Part shown: in pieces, positions 27,366 through 35,281 of the stretch
Position numbering within the stretch: position 1 is the first letter of the stretch
How the letters are laid out: each line of letters starts with the position of its first letter
Source: Limisphaerales bacterium
Lineage (GTDB): Bacteria; Verrucomicrobiota; Verrucomicrobiia; Limisphaerales; SXTU01
DNA: 64,000 nt
Direction: 5' to 3'
NCBI GenBank assembly: GCA_009773355.1
Contig: WRPG01000017.1
Location: forward strand, 1 to 64,000
The notes under the pieces: generated by a model
What the model was told of the DNA's origin: nothing
The model's input: only the letters and a program-made list of their open reading frames with translations
Database searches by the model: none
Translations under genes and position numbers: made by a program

Positions 27366-27752
27366 ATGACCAAAATCCTTCTCGTCGAAGACAACGAGAT
27401 GAACCGGGACATGCTCTCGCGCCGGCTCATGCGCCGGGGCTATGCGGTGTCGCTCGCGCTGGACGGAGCCGAGGGCGTGACGGCCTGCGAGCAGACGTTG
27501 CCGGACCTGGTCATCATGGACCTGGGCCTGCCGGTCATGGACGGCTGGGAGGCCACGCGGCGCATCAAGGCCGCGCCGGCCACGCGGCACATCCCGGTCA
27601 TCGCGCTGACCGCGCACGCCATGTCCGGCGAGGAGGAGAAGGCGCGCGAGGCGGGGTGCGACGATTTTGAGACGAAGCCGGTCGAGTTCGACCGGCTGCT
27701 CGCCAAGCTGGTGGCGTTGCTGCCGCTGCGGGCCAAGCCTTCCACGCCATGA
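27366..27752 (+). CDS. Single-domain response regulator (CheY-like)
   Basis: A 128-residue receiver domain without output domain. The phosphoacceptor is D52 in VIMDLGLPVMDGW, with the acidic pair at VEDNEMNRD, T82 (IALTAHA) and K104 (FETKPVEFD). It should receive a phosphate from a histidine kinase and act by protein contact. The gene has a strong Shine-Dalgarno (AAAGGAG). Its stop overlaps the next gene's start (ATGA at 27749), so the two products are probably made in fixed ratio. No kinase with an ATPase domain is next to it. Confidence 0.93.
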   Translation: MTKILLVEDNEMNRDMLSRRLMRRGYAVSLALDGAEGVTACEQTLPDLVIMDLGLPVMDGWEATRRIKAAPATRHIPVIALTAHAMSGEEEKAREAGCDDFETKPVEFDRLLAKLVALLPLRAKPSTP

Positions 27753-28192
27753 GCAAGGCACTGCCAGCCGGATCGCGGTTGCACCTGCCGGTCGGCACGG
27801 AGGCGCTGCGTGAGCTGCGGCACGACCTGCGCACGCCCATCAACGCCGTCATTGGCTACTGTGAGATGCTCATCGAGGACGCGGGCGCGGCGGCCCCCGC
27901 CGGCTTCCTCGTGGACTTGCGCCGGCTGCACGCCGCCGGCCGGCGGATGCTCCGGCTCACCAACGAGCTGTTCTCCGACCGGCCCTCGCCGCTGCACCAG
28001 CTCACCTGTCAGGAAGTCCTCCGCGTCTGCCGCACGCCCGCCAGCGAGGTCACAACGCTCTGCGCGCGGCTGGAGCAGCCGGCCCGCGCCACCGGGCTGC
28101 CCCAGGCCGTGTCGGACTTGCAGCGCATCGCCGTGGCCACCGACCGCTGGCGGAAGCGCATCGAGGAAATGCTGGCGGCGCACTGCCGGTGA
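27749..28192 (+). CDS. Stand-alone histidine-kinase DHp (HisKA) domain protein lacking an ATPase
   Basis: A 147-residue protein carrying a clear H-box, ELRHDLRTPINAVIGYCEML, with H25 as phospho-acceptor, and a second helix DLRRLHAAGRRMLRLTNELF. No HATPase_c domain (no N, G1 or G2 boxes) follows; the C-terminal 80 residues are helical and of unknown role. The ATG overlaps the response-regulator stop (ATGA). It could be a phosphotransfer protein or a docking partner for the receiver, comparable to Spo0B in principle, or phosphorylated by a kinase elsewhere. The gene is complete, not truncated: the ORF ends in a normal stop and the next gene starts 56 bp later. Confidence 0.8.
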   Translation: MSKALPAGSRLHLPVGTEALRELRHDLRTPINAVIGYCEMLIEDAGAAAPAGFLVDLRRLHAAGRRMLRLTNELFSDRPSPLHQLTCQEVLRVCRTPASEVTTLCARLEQPARATGLPQAVSDLQRIAVATDRWRKRIEEMLAAHCR

Positions 28193-28248
28193 GGCGCGCG
28201 GCGTTCAATTCGCTTTCCCGCCGCCGCCGCGCCCACTAGCTTCGCGCC

Positions 28249-28974
28249 GTGCCGGAACCGATTTCCATCATCGTCCCCGTGTTCGAGGAGACGGAGAACG
28301 TGCTGCCCATGGCCCGCGAGGTGGCGGCGGCGTTTGCGGCCGTGCCCAACGACTGGGAGCTGGTCTTCGTGGACGATGGCAGCCGCGACGCGACGTGGGC
28401 AAAGGTCTGCGAAGCGGCGCGCGCGAACCCCCGCGTGCGCGGCGTCCGCCACACGCGCAACGCCGGCCAGAGCGCGGCGTTGTGGACGGGCATCCAGCAG
28501 ACGGACCGCCCGCTGCTCGCCACGCTGGATGGTGATTTGCAGAACGACCCGGCGGATCTGCCGCGCCTGTTGGCCGAGCTGGACTCGTGCGACTTCGCCT
28601 GCGGCTGGCGGCAAAACCGGCAGGACACGTTCGTGCGCCGGGTGTCGTCCCGGCTCGCGCGGGCCGCGCGCCGCGCGGCGCTGGGCGCGGAGTTTCGCGA
28701 CACGGGCTGCGCGTTGCGCGTGTTCCGGCGCGCGGCGCTGGCGGGTGTGTTCGGCTTCAACGGCCTGCACCGCTTCCTGCCGATTCTGGTGGCGGGCGGT
28801 GGCTTCCGCGTGCGCGAGGTGCCGGTGAACCATCGCCCGCGCGTCGCCGGCGTCTCGAAATACGGCGTCTGGAACCGGCTCGGGCGCGGCCTCTACGACC
28901 TCGTGGCCATCGCGTGGTATCAGCGGCGGCGGTTCCAGCCGGTGCCCGTCGAGCACACGCCCGCGTCGCGGTGA
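28249..28974 (+). CDS. Glycosyltransferase family 2 (dolichol-phosphate mannosyltransferase-like)
   Basis: A 241-residue GT-A fold enzyme starting at GTG 28249 (MPEPISIIVPVFEETENV). The nucleotide-sugar and metal motifs are VFVDDGSRD and TLDGDLQNDPADLP, followed by CGWRQNRQDTFVRR and FRDTGCALRVFRR. This matches DPM1/polyprenyl-phosphate glycosyltransferases, which load a sugar onto a lipid carrier. No C-terminal membrane helices are present, so it is the soluble short form that associates peripherally with membrane. lpxB and other envelope genes follow in the region, so a role in lipopolysaccharide or glycolipid synthesis is reasonable. Confidence 0.9.
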   Translation: MPEPISIIVPVFEETENVLPMAREVAAAFAAVPNDWELVFVDDGSRDATWAKVCEAARANPRVRGVRHTRNAGQSAALWTGIQQTDRPLLATLDGDLQNDPADLPRLLAELDSCDFACGWRQNRQDTFVRRVSSRLARAARRAALGAEFRDTGCALRVFRRAALAGVFGFNGLHRFLPILVAGGGFRVREVPVNHRPRVAGVSKYGVWNRLGRGLYDLVAIAWYQRRRFQPVPVEHTPASR

Positions 28975-29032
28975 GCCGGCCCCGGCCAACTGGACGCTTG
29001 AGTTCACCCGCGTTGGTTCCTAAGTTTGCGCC

Positions 29033-30091
29033 ATGAAATCCCCGTGGTATGGGAAACTGTTCCAGCACGCGGCGGAGAAAGATTTTGCCGCCCTCCGCCA
29101 GCGCGCCGAACAGGGCGATGCCGAGGCGCAGTATCAACTGGCGCTCCGGCTGGGTGCCGGCCATGGCACCTCCCAGAACCACGCCGCAGCGGCCGAGTGG
29201 TATCACCGGGCGGCGGAGCAGGGCCACGCCGAGGCGCAGAACGCGCTGGGCCTTTGCCTGGATGAGGGCACCGGAGTCGAGCGCGACCCCGCCGAGGCCA
29301 TCAAATGGTATCGCAAGGCCGCGGAGCAGGGCCACTCGGCGGCGCAGAACAATCTCGGGTTGAGCCACCGCAAGGGCGAGGGCGTGCCGAAGGATCTGGA
29401 GGAGGCCGCGCGGTGGTTCCGGCTCGCGGCGGAGCAGGGCTACCCTGATGCGGCCTACAGCCTCGGGCTGGCCTACGCGCGCGGCGAAGGGGTTTTGCAG
29501 GACAGCGCACGCGCGGTGAAGTGGCTCCACAAGGCCGCCGAGCAGGGCGAGGTCAATGCCATGCACCGGCTCGCCCGCGAGCTGCACAAGAAGGCGGAGA
29601 AGAAAGCCGAGTTCCGCGAGGCGGCCAGATGGTATCGCGCGGCGGCGGACAAGGATCATCTGGACGCGATGTATTATCTCGCGCAGCTCCACTCGGACGG
29701 CACGGGCGTGGCGGAGAACTTCGTCGAGGCCGCCGCCTGGCTGCTCAAGGCGGCGGAGCAGTTCCACGCCCCTTCCCAGTTCGAGCTGGGCCGCCGGCAC
29801 CTCGCGGGGCAGGGCGTGCCGCCCAATCCCGCCGAGGGGGCCAAGTGGTTCCGGCGCGCCGCCGATCAGGGCCATGTGCCGGCGCAGTTGCAGTTGGGCC
29901 GGTGCTACGTCGAGGGCAAGGGCGTGCCGCTGGACTTCACCCGGGCCTACCGCTGGTTTGTCATCGCGGCCAACCTCGGGAGCAAGGACGCCGCCATCGA
30001 GCGGGACAAGATCACTGGGACGCTCACCGGCGAGCAGATGGCCGAAGCCAAGAAGCGGATCGCGGAGTTCACTCCGCAGCGGCCGGGCTGA
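29033..30091 (+). CDS. Sel1-like repeat (SLR) protein
   Basis: A 352-residue protein made of about eight Sel1-like repeats, each of the type AEAQYQLALRLGAGHGTSQN or AAAEWYHRAAEQGHAEAQN, forming a solenoid of paired helices. No signal peptide is visible, so it is probably cytoplasmic. SLR proteins act as scaffolds for other proteins and are often involved in signalling or envelope functions; the partner is unknown here. The gene stands between the glycosyltransferase and the oppositely transcribed lpxB. Confidence 0.92.
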   Translation: MKSPWYGKLFQHAAEKDFAALRQRAEQGDAEAQYQLALRLGAGHGTSQNHAAAAEWYHRAAEQGHAEAQNALGLCLDEGTGVERDPAEAIKWYRKAAEQGHSAAQNNLGLSHRKGEGVPKDLEEAARWFRLAAEQGYPDAAYSLGLAYARGEGVLQDSARAVKWLHKAAEQGEVNAMHRLARELHKKAEKKAEFREAARWYRAAADKDHLDAMYYLAQLHSDGTGVAENFVEAAAWLLKAAEQFHAPSQFELGRRHLAGQGVPPNPAEGAKWFRRAADQGHVPAQLQLGRCYVEGKGVPLDFTRAYRWFVIAANLGSKDAAIERDKITGTLTGEQMAEAKKRIAEFTPQRPG

Positions 30092-30118
30092 GAAGCCAGG
30101 TCGGGCCAACGGCTCCCG

Positions 30119-31399
30119 CTATCCGCGCGGAGCAGGCGCGGAGTCCAGCAGGCTCCAAACCGCCTTCGCCGCGCGCACATTCGCACCAGGGGAGCCAAGC
30201 GAGGCGATGACGTGGCCGAGCTTGCCTTCGATTTCCGCACGGCGGGACGGGTTCCGCAGCAAGTCCAGCGCGGCCTCGGCAAGGTTCTTCCCCATGGCCG
30301 CGTCCTGCACGAACTCGGGGAACACCGCCTCGCCCGCCAGCAGGTTCGGCATGGCGAGATAGTTCACCGTGACGATGCGCTTGCCGATCTGGTAAGTGCT
30401 CCACGAGGTCTTGTAGAGCGCGACCGTCGGCACCTTGAAGAGCGCGCACTCCATCGTGACCGTGCCGGTGGAGGCGACGGCGATGGTGGCGGAGCGGAGG
30501 GCGGCATCGAGGTGGCCGACTTGGATCTGGAATTGAGCAGTCGCGTGCTTCATCAAGCCGGTCGCGCGTAATTCGCCCGCCTCCTCGGACCATCCCATCT
30601 TCAAGTCCAACTCTTTTGCGCAAACGGGCAACGCCATTTCGACAAGCTCTCTATTCGGCAGCACCATGCGGAAGCTCAAATCCATCTCGGCGGCCATCTG
30701 CATCGCTGCGTCCACCATCACCGGCAAGTGTCGCTTCAACTCGCCGGCCCGGCTGCCCGGCAGCAGCAACACTTCGGGCCGCACCAACGATGCATCGCTG
30801 TCAGACTTTGAACTTTGAACTTTGAACTTTGAACTCTCCCCCGCGAACCGGTCCAGCATCGGATGCCCGACAAACTCGACCTTCAGGTCCGGCGCACGCT
30901 TCGCATACCAGTCCTTCTCGAAGGGGAAAATGGACAGCAGCAGGTCGTAGTCATCCGCCATCTTCGTCGCCCGGCCCGGGCGCGATGCCCAGACCTGCGG
31001 CGAGACGTATTGCACGATGCACGGGTTCCACTGGCCGTTCGACTTGGCCGCCCTTGCCCGCAACGCATGGGCGAAGCGGCGGTTGAACCCGGAGAAGTCC
31101 ACGCAGACGAGCAGGTCGGGCCGGCGTTGCTCCGCAAGGTCGAGCAGCTCATGGAAGATGCGGCGGAACTTGCCGTAGCTCTTGATGACCTCCCACAGCC
31201 CGATGACCGCGTGCTGCGTCATGTCCACCGCCAGCTCCACCCCCGCCGCCGCCAGCCTCGGCCCACCCGCGCCGAAGAAATGCAGTTCGGACTTCGTGGG
31301 CTGAGAGCCGGCTTCCGCGCGCAGCGCCTGCACCAGCTCCGCCGCCAGCGCATCGCCGCTCGGCTCGCCGGCGATGACCATGATGGAAGTGGGCTTCAT
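30119..31399 (-). CDS. lpxB: Lipid-A-disaccharide synthase with an in-frame tandem repeat
   Basis: A 426-residue peripheral membrane enzyme that joins UDP-diacylglucosamine and lipid X to make lipid A disaccharide. It starts MKPTSIMVIAGEPSGDALA and has the family marks FFGAGGPRLAAAG, DFSGFNRRFAH, YVSPQVWASRPGR, EFVGHPMLDRF, LLLPGSRAGELKRHLP and STGTVTMECAL, and SYLxxxNL-like VNYLAMPNLLAG near the end. About residues 189-199 (SSKFKVQSSKS) come from four tandem copies of GTTCAAA, inserted in frame between HPMLDRF and the next beta strand. Presence of lpxB indicates an outer membrane with lipid A. lpxA and lpxC are not in the window. Confidence 0.95.
   Translation of the reverse strand: MKPTSIMVIAGEPSGDALAAELVQALRAEAGSQPTKSELHFFGAGGPRLAAAGVELAVDMTQHAVIGLWEVIKSYGKFRRIFHELLDLAEQRRPDLLVCVDFSGFNRRFAHALRARAAKSNGQWNPCIVQYVSPQVWASRPGRATKMADDYDLLLSIFPFEKDWYAKRAPDLKVEFVGHPMLDRFAGESSKFKVQSSKSDSDASLVRPEVLLLPGSRAGELKRHLPVMVDAAMQMAAEMDLSFRMVLPNRELVEMALPVCAKELDLKMGWSEEAGELRATGLMKHATAQFQIQVGHLDAALRSATIAVASTGTVTMECALFKVPTVALYKTSWSTYQIGKRIVTVNYLAMPNLLAGEAVFPEFVQDAAMGKNLAEAALDLLRNPSRRAEIEGKLGHVIASLGSPGANVRAAKAVWSLLDSAPAPRG
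30804..30835. repeat. Tandem 7-base repeat (GTTCAAA x4) inside lpxB
   Basis: On the lpxB strand four consecutive GTTCAAA units encode SKFKVQSSK without breaking the frame. The same unit occurs twice (AACTTTG on the plus strand) just before plsY at 35236-35257. Confidence 0.9.
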
Positions 31400-31430
31400 C
31401 CGGCGGACGGTTTGCGAACGCGGCGGGCGG

Positions 31431-31994
31431 TCAGAGTTTCACGCCCTCGTAAATGTCCCGCAGCGGCTGCGCGAACTCCAGCGAGGCAAGCCGGAGCGCG
31501 TCCGCCTCGTCGCGCAGCACCTCGGCCTGCCAGCCGTTCGCCCGCCGGAACACCGTCACCTCGCGCCGGTCCTGCGCCACCAGCACGTATTCCTCCAGCG
31601 TCTCGATGCGCGTGTAGCTCAGGAATTTCTCCCGCCGGTCAATGCGCTCCGTCGTCTCGGACAACACTTCGACCACGACGGTCGGAAAGCGCAGAAAGAG
31701 CGGGTGCGTGTCACGCGGGTCGCAGCCCACGACCACGTCTGGATAATAAAAAACGTCGTCACCGAGGATTTCGAGGCGGACTTTAACATCGCCGACGAAC
31801 GGGCGACACCGCTTGCCCTTGAGATGCGACCGGAGCGCCGAATAGATGCTGCCTGCGATGTCATTGTGCGCGAGGCTCGCCCCCGCCATCGCGTGGACCT
31901 CGCCCGCAATGTATTCGTGGCGCACCTCGCTGAGTTGCTCGCCCGAGAGGTAGTCGTCCACCGGGATGAATGTGTCCGCCGCCAGCGCTTGCAT
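31431..31994 (-). CDS. Uma2 family PD-(D/E)XK nuclease-like protein
   Basis: A 187-residue protein. After an N-terminal YLSGEQLSEVRHEYIAGEV comes the Uma2 (DUF820) core: YYPDVVVGCDPRD and VVVEVLSETTERIDRREKFLSYTRI, which supply the Asp and Glu-x-Val acidic positions of a restriction-enzyme-like fold. Members are common in cyanobacteria and Verrucomicrobiota and their function is unproven. The ATG at 31992-31994 (MQALAADTFIPVDDY) is chosen; a longer frame to 32042 overlaps the next gene. It is encoded between lpxB and the flavoprotein, all on the minus strand. Confidence 0.88.
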   Translation of the reverse strand: MQALAADTFIPVDDYLSGEQLSEVRHEYIAGEVHAMAGASLAHNDIAGSIYSALRSHLKGKRCRPFVGDVKVRLEILGDDVFYYPDVVVGCDPRDTHPLFLRFPTVVVEVLSETTERIDRREKFLSYTRIETLEEYVLVAQDRREVTVFRRANGWQAEVLRDEADALRLASLEFAQPLRDIYEGVKL

Positions 31995-32032
31995 GGCCGG
32001 ACGATGCCGCGCGCCGCACGGCCTGACAAGCC

Positions 32033-33370
32033 TCAGGCGCACTGCGCCATCGCGTTGCCCGCCAGCCAGCCCGTCGTCCAGGCGGCCTGGAAATTGAACC
32101 CACCCGTGATGCCGTCAATGTCCAGCAGCTCGCCGGCGAAATACAGGCCGGGGCAGACCCGGCTCGCCATCGTCTTGAAATCCACCTCCGCAAGCCGCAC
32201 GCCGCCGCACGTCACAAACTCCTCCTTGTTCATGCTCTTGCCTGTCACGGTGAACTCCGACTCCACCAGCAGCCGCGCCAGCGCCTGCGTCTGCGCCTTG
32301 TTCAGCCCCGCCCACTGCGTCTGCTCCGCGACGCCCGCCGTCGCCACGAGCCGTTCCCACAGCCGCGACGGCAGCCCACCGAGCGACACGTTCAACACGC
32401 GCTTCGCTCCCGTCAGCCCGCGCTGCTGCTGGGCGAGTGCGATGACGCTCTCGAAATTGTGCTCCGGCAGCCAGTTCACGCGCAGGGGAAACTTGTAGTC
32501 GCACGCAGCCAGCTCCCGTGCCCCCCACGCTGAGAGCCGCAAAATCCCCGGCCCGCTCAAGCCCCAGTGCGTGATGAGCACCGGCCCGGTCTCCTTCAGC
32601 TTCGTCCCCGCCACGCTCACCGTCGCTCGCTCCACTGCCAGCCCGGACAAGCCTTCCAGCCGTTTGTCCGCGATGTGGAACGTGAACAGCGACGGCAACG
32701 GCGGCTCAATCGTGTGCCCCAGCGAAGCAGCCAATACATCCGCCGCCTTCACCCCGCCCGTGGCCAGCAGCAGCACATCGCAATCTAGACTCGCACCCGA
32801 AGTCGCAATCTCCTCCCTCTCCCCCACCGGGGGAGAGGGCCGGGGTGAGGGGGCAACGCCGCTTGCGCCACCAGCCAAATGAAGTCGAAAACCTCCCTCA
32901 CTCCTCCGCTCCACCCGCTCCACGCCGCAATTTGTCCGCAACTCCACGCCCGCCGCGCGCGCCGACTCCATCAAGCAATGGATAATCGTCTGCGACTGGT
33001 CCGTGGTCGGGAACATGCGCCCGTCCGCCTCCGTCTTCAGCACCACGCCACGCGCCTCGAACCACTTTACTGTGTCCTCCGCCTGAAACCGATGGAACGC
33101 CCCGATGAGCGCCGGACCGCCGCGCGGATACCGCTTCGCCAGTTCCTTTGGCTCGAAGCACGAGTGCGTCACATTGCACCGACCGCCCCCGGAGATTTTG
33201 ACCTTCTGCAACCCATTCGTCCCGCGCTCCAGAATCGTGACCGAGCCGCGCCCCTGCAACGCCTCCGCGCACGCGATGGCTCCGAAGAATCCCGCCGCGC
33301 CACCGCCGACCACCACCACCCGTAGGTGACGACGTGAGGAGTCTCCAACTTTGTCTTCGTCGGTCGTCAT
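32033..33370 (-). CDS. BaiN/RdsA-like FAD-dependent oxidoreductase with two repeat insertions
   Basis: A 445-residue flavoprotein. The FAD Rossmann motif is VVVVGGGAAGFFGAIACAEAL, followed by GGGRCNVTHSC and FAGELLDIDGITGGFNFQ (C-terminal FAD contact), the pattern of HI0933/BaiN-type enzymes. Physiological substrates of most members are unknown. Two dispersed repeats alter the protein: a REP-like copy encodes residues 8-17 (VGDSSRRHLR) directly before the first beta strand, and a CCTCTCCC-type palindrome encodes about residues 173-187 (SPRPSPPVGERE). The start ATG overlaps the RAYT stop (TGA) as ATGA, so the first residues may be a by-product of RAYT insertion and the true start could be internal. 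Confidence 0.88.
   Translation of the reverse strand: MTTDEDKVGDSSRRHLRVVVVGGGAAGFFGAIACAEALQGRGSVTILERGTNGLQKVKISGGGRCNVTHSCFEPKELAKRYPRGGPALIGAFHRFQAEDTVKWFEARGVVLKTEADGRMFPTTDQSQTIIHCLMESARAAGVELRTNCGVERVERRSEGGFRLHLAGGASGVAPSPRPSPPVGEREEIATSGASLDCDVLLLATGGVKAADVLAASLGHTIEPPLPSLFTFHIADKRLEGLSGLAVERATVSVAGTKLKETGPVLITHWGLSGPGILRLSAWGARELAACDYKFPLRVNWLPEHNFESVIALAQQQRGLTGAKRVLNVSLGGLPSRLWERLVATAGVAEQTQWAGLNKAQTQALARLLVESEFTVTGKSMNKEEFVTCGGVRLAEVDFKTMASRVCPGLYFAGELLDIDGITGGFNFQAAWTTGWLAGNAMAQCA
32812..32852. repeat. In-frame CCCTCTCC-type palindrome inside the BaiN-like gene
   Basis: CCCTCTCCC and GGGAGAGGG face each other around CCACCGG at about 32815-32839, followed by the common GCCGGGGTGAGG tail. 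Two more copies of this widespread type lie at 60028-60161. Confidence 0.85.
33320..33347. repeat. REP-like element, left flank of the RAYT gene
   Basis: CGTAGGTGACGACGTGAGGA followed by GTCTCC resembles the 26-base arm at 33965-33990. It lies in frame within the first codons of the BaiN-like gene, 20 bases after the RAYT stop. Confidence 0.85.
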
Positions 33371-33960
33371 AACGGCGGTCGCCTAATGTTCCCCGCATCC
33401 GGCTGCCGCAGCTTGCCGTAAATCCGCCAGAACTTCGGCCAGTAATCTTCCGCGAGCGGCTGAAGCGTCGGATACCCCGGCACCACACAGCCTGTGAATG
33501 ACCACGCTCGCACGTCCTCGACCAACTCCGCCTTCACCGGGTTCTCCGCGATGTAAAAGCACGTCTCGGCAAACGCCCCTCTCCGCCGCTGCTCCTCGCG
33601 CAGCACCCGGTCCTGCGCCTGCGGTTGAAACCGGGCCGGGGCCAGCAGCGGCTCAAGGTAGGTGCGGAGAAACGCCATGCCGTTGAGCTGATCTGAGTCG
33701 AGTCGCAGCCCCATCCAGACCAGGTGAATGTGGTCTGGCATCAGACAATACATGGGACACAACAGCCCCTCGCGTGCCGCCGCGTGCAGCAGCAGCTCCC
33801 GAAAGCGCAGGTGAAAATCCGGGGTCAACCACTCTTGCTGCCGGTCAAAAGTCGTCTGCGTCCAGTGGAGCACCGCATCGCCCTGATAGTATCCCCGAGG
33901 AAGTCGGGGAAGCTGGTAAGCCCGGTTCAGCGGGTCGCGGAGTTTGCCGGGAGTGCTCAT
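33367..33960 (-). CDS. REP-associated tyrosine transposase (RAYT, Y1 HUH family)
   Basis: A 197-residue single-strand DNA transposase-like protein. The HUH metal site is MPDHIHLVWMG (H77 and H79) and the likely catalytic tyrosine is Y136 in CFYIAENPVKAELVED, the RAYT signature. It begins MSTPGKLRDPLNRAYQLPRLP. RAYTs are domesticated relatives of IS200/IS605 transposases that process and spread REP palindromes. This gene is flanked by copies of one palindrome family, at 33320-33347 downstream and as a perfect 26-base inverted repeat at 33965-34042 upstream, with scattered copies elsewhere, the hallmark of a RAYT-REP unit. Its stop overlaps the BaiN-like start (ATGA). Confidence 0.93.
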   Translation of the reverse strand: MSTPGKLRDPLNRAYQLPRLPRGYYQGDAVLHWTQTTFDRQQEWLTPDFHLRFRELLLHAAAREGLLCPMYCLMPDHIHLVWMGLRLDSDQLNGMAFLRTYLEPLLAPARFQPQAQDRVLREEQRRRGAFAETCFYIAENPVKAELVEDVRAWSFTGCVVPGYPTLQPLAEDYWPKFWRIYGKLRQPDAGNIRRPPL

Positions 33961-33964
33961 GTTA

Positions 33965-34042
33965 CGTAGGAGACGACGTGAGGAGTCTCTGACTTTCTCC
34001 CGTTCGATTTTTAGTTAGAGACTCCTCACGTCGTCTCCTACG
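33965..34042. repeat. REP/BIME: perfect 26-base inverted repeat beside RAYT
   Basis: Arms 33965-33990 and 34017-34042 are perfectly complementary (start CGTAGGAGACGACGTGAGGA) with a 26-base loop. The element lies at the RAYT 5' end and also contributes the last codons and the TAA stop of the Gfo/Idh gene. Confidence 0.95.
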
Positions 34043-35052
34043 CGGATTTGCCGCGTTATCTCAAACGCCACGTCCAGCGCTTGCTTGGCGGAGGCCCCGC
34101 TGACCTTGGGCGTGCGGCGCTCGCGGACACACTCGACGAAGTGCGCCAGCTCCAGCTTGAGCGGCTCGTCCTTCGCGATGGGCACCGGCTCGCGCACGAT
34201 TTTCTTCCCGGCAAACTCGCTGACGATGGCCGAGTCGTTGGCGGACAAGAGCAGCTTGAGCAGCGAACTTTTCTCCGCGTCGTCGCCGGCAAGGCGATAG
34301 ATGAAGCCTTTCTGCTCGCGATAATCCAGCGAGATGTAGCTGGGCTGCGCGCCGCCGCTGAAGACGCGGATTTTCCGCAGCCGCTCGGGGCTGATGCGGC
34401 TGGCGGTGAGGTTCGCTACGCAGCCGTTGGCGAAGCGCAACCGAGCGTTCGCGATGTCCTCGGACTTGCTCAGGACTGGAATCCCGACGGCGTCCACGCT
34501 CGTGACCGGCGATTTCACGAAGGCGAGCACCACGTCGAGGTCGTGAATCATCAGGTCGAGCACCACGCCGATGTCCGTGCTGCGCGCGGGGAAGGGCGAG
34601 AGGCGGTGGCACTCGATGAAGCGCGGCTCGGGCGCGGCGGTTTCGAGGTAGCTGAAGACGGGGTTGAAGCGCTCGACGTGGCCGACTTGCAGCACCAGCT
34701 TGCGTTCGTGCGCGAGCCGCACCAGTTCCGCCGCCTGGTCGGAGCGCTCGGTCATTGGCTTTTCTACGAGCACATGGCGGCCCTGCTCCAGCAGCGTCTT
34801 GGCGATGTCGAAGTGTGTCGTGGTGGGCGTGACGATGCTCAAGGCGTCGCTCGCGGCAGCGGCCTCGGCAATGGAGGTGAAGGCGCGGGTCCCGTGCGCG
34901 GCGGCGTGCTTGCGGGCAGCCTCGGGATTCGCGTCAAAGACACCGGCGAACTCCACCGCAGCGGCGCGCGCGAGTTCGGCGTAGAGCCGGGCGTGTTCCT
35001 TGCCCAACGAGCCAGTGCCGATGACGGCGACGCGGATTTTCTCAGCAGCCAT
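34015..35052 (-). CDS. Gfo/Idh/MocA family oxidoreductase, possible lipid-A sugar enzyme
   Basis: A 345-residue NAD(P)-dependent oxidoreductase. The Rossmann start is IRVAVIGTGSLGKEHARLYAE; the family EKP motif is in HVLVEKPMTERSDQAAELV, and the substrate/catalytic region is VGHVERFNPV with DLMIHDLDVVLAF. It resembles the oxidoreductases often found beside lpxA/lpxB, some of which (GnnA) oxidise UDP-GlcNAc at C3 for an amide-linked lipid A; this specific role is inferred only from proximity to lpxB and no GnnB aminotransferase is seen. The C-terminal VGDDVRSL and the stop codon come from the REP element at 33965-34042, so the natural C-terminus was altered. The ATG at 35050-35052 is used. Confidence 0.85.
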   Translation of the reverse strand: MAAEKIRVAVIGTGSLGKEHARLYAELARAAAVEFAGVFDANPEAARKHAAAHGTRAFTSIAEAAAASDALSIVTPTTTHFDIAKTLLEQGRHVLVEKPMTERSDQAAELVRLAHERKLVLQVGHVERFNPVFSYLETAAPEPRFIECHRLSPFPARSTDIGVVLDLMIHDLDVVLAFVKSPVTSVDAVGIPVLSKSEDIANARLRFANGCVANLTASRISPERLRKIRVFSGGAQPSYISLDYREQKGFIYRLAGDDAEKSSLLKLLLSANDSAIVSEFAGKKIVREPVPIAKDEPLKLELAHFVECVRERRTPKVSGASAKQALDVAFEITRQIRVGDDVRSL

Positions 35053-35105
35053 GCGCGGAGTGTGCCACTGCGCAGGCGCGGCTGACAACGCGGGGGTTTG
35101 CGTTC

Positions 35106-35213
35106 GTTCGGAGTCCCGCCTTCAGGCGGCATGGCATTCGGCTATCCGAAGCGCTGCGTGCGTTGCGTCTTGATCCTCGCCGCACGTTACCGGCTGAAGC
35201 CGGGACTCCGAAC
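35106..35213. repeat. Inverted repeat, 24-base arms (GGAGTCCCG type)
   Basis: Arms 35106-35129 (GTTCGGAGTCCCGCCTTCAG start) and 35190-35213 match at 21 of 24 positions. It sits in the spacer between the Gfo/Idh start and plsY, with an AT-poor internal region. Confidence 0.85.
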
Positions 35214-35235
35214 CGTCGCCATCGCTGTGCCCCGA

Positions 35236-35257
35236 TGAACTTTGAACTTTGAACTTC
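35236..35257. repeat. Short tandem 7-base repeat before plsY
   Basis: Two to three AACTTTG units lie ahead of plsY. A TTG inside them would extend plsY by 11 codons, which is unlikely to be used. Confidence 0.7.
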
Positions 35258-35281
35258 GCCCGCCGGAAACATACTCCGCGC

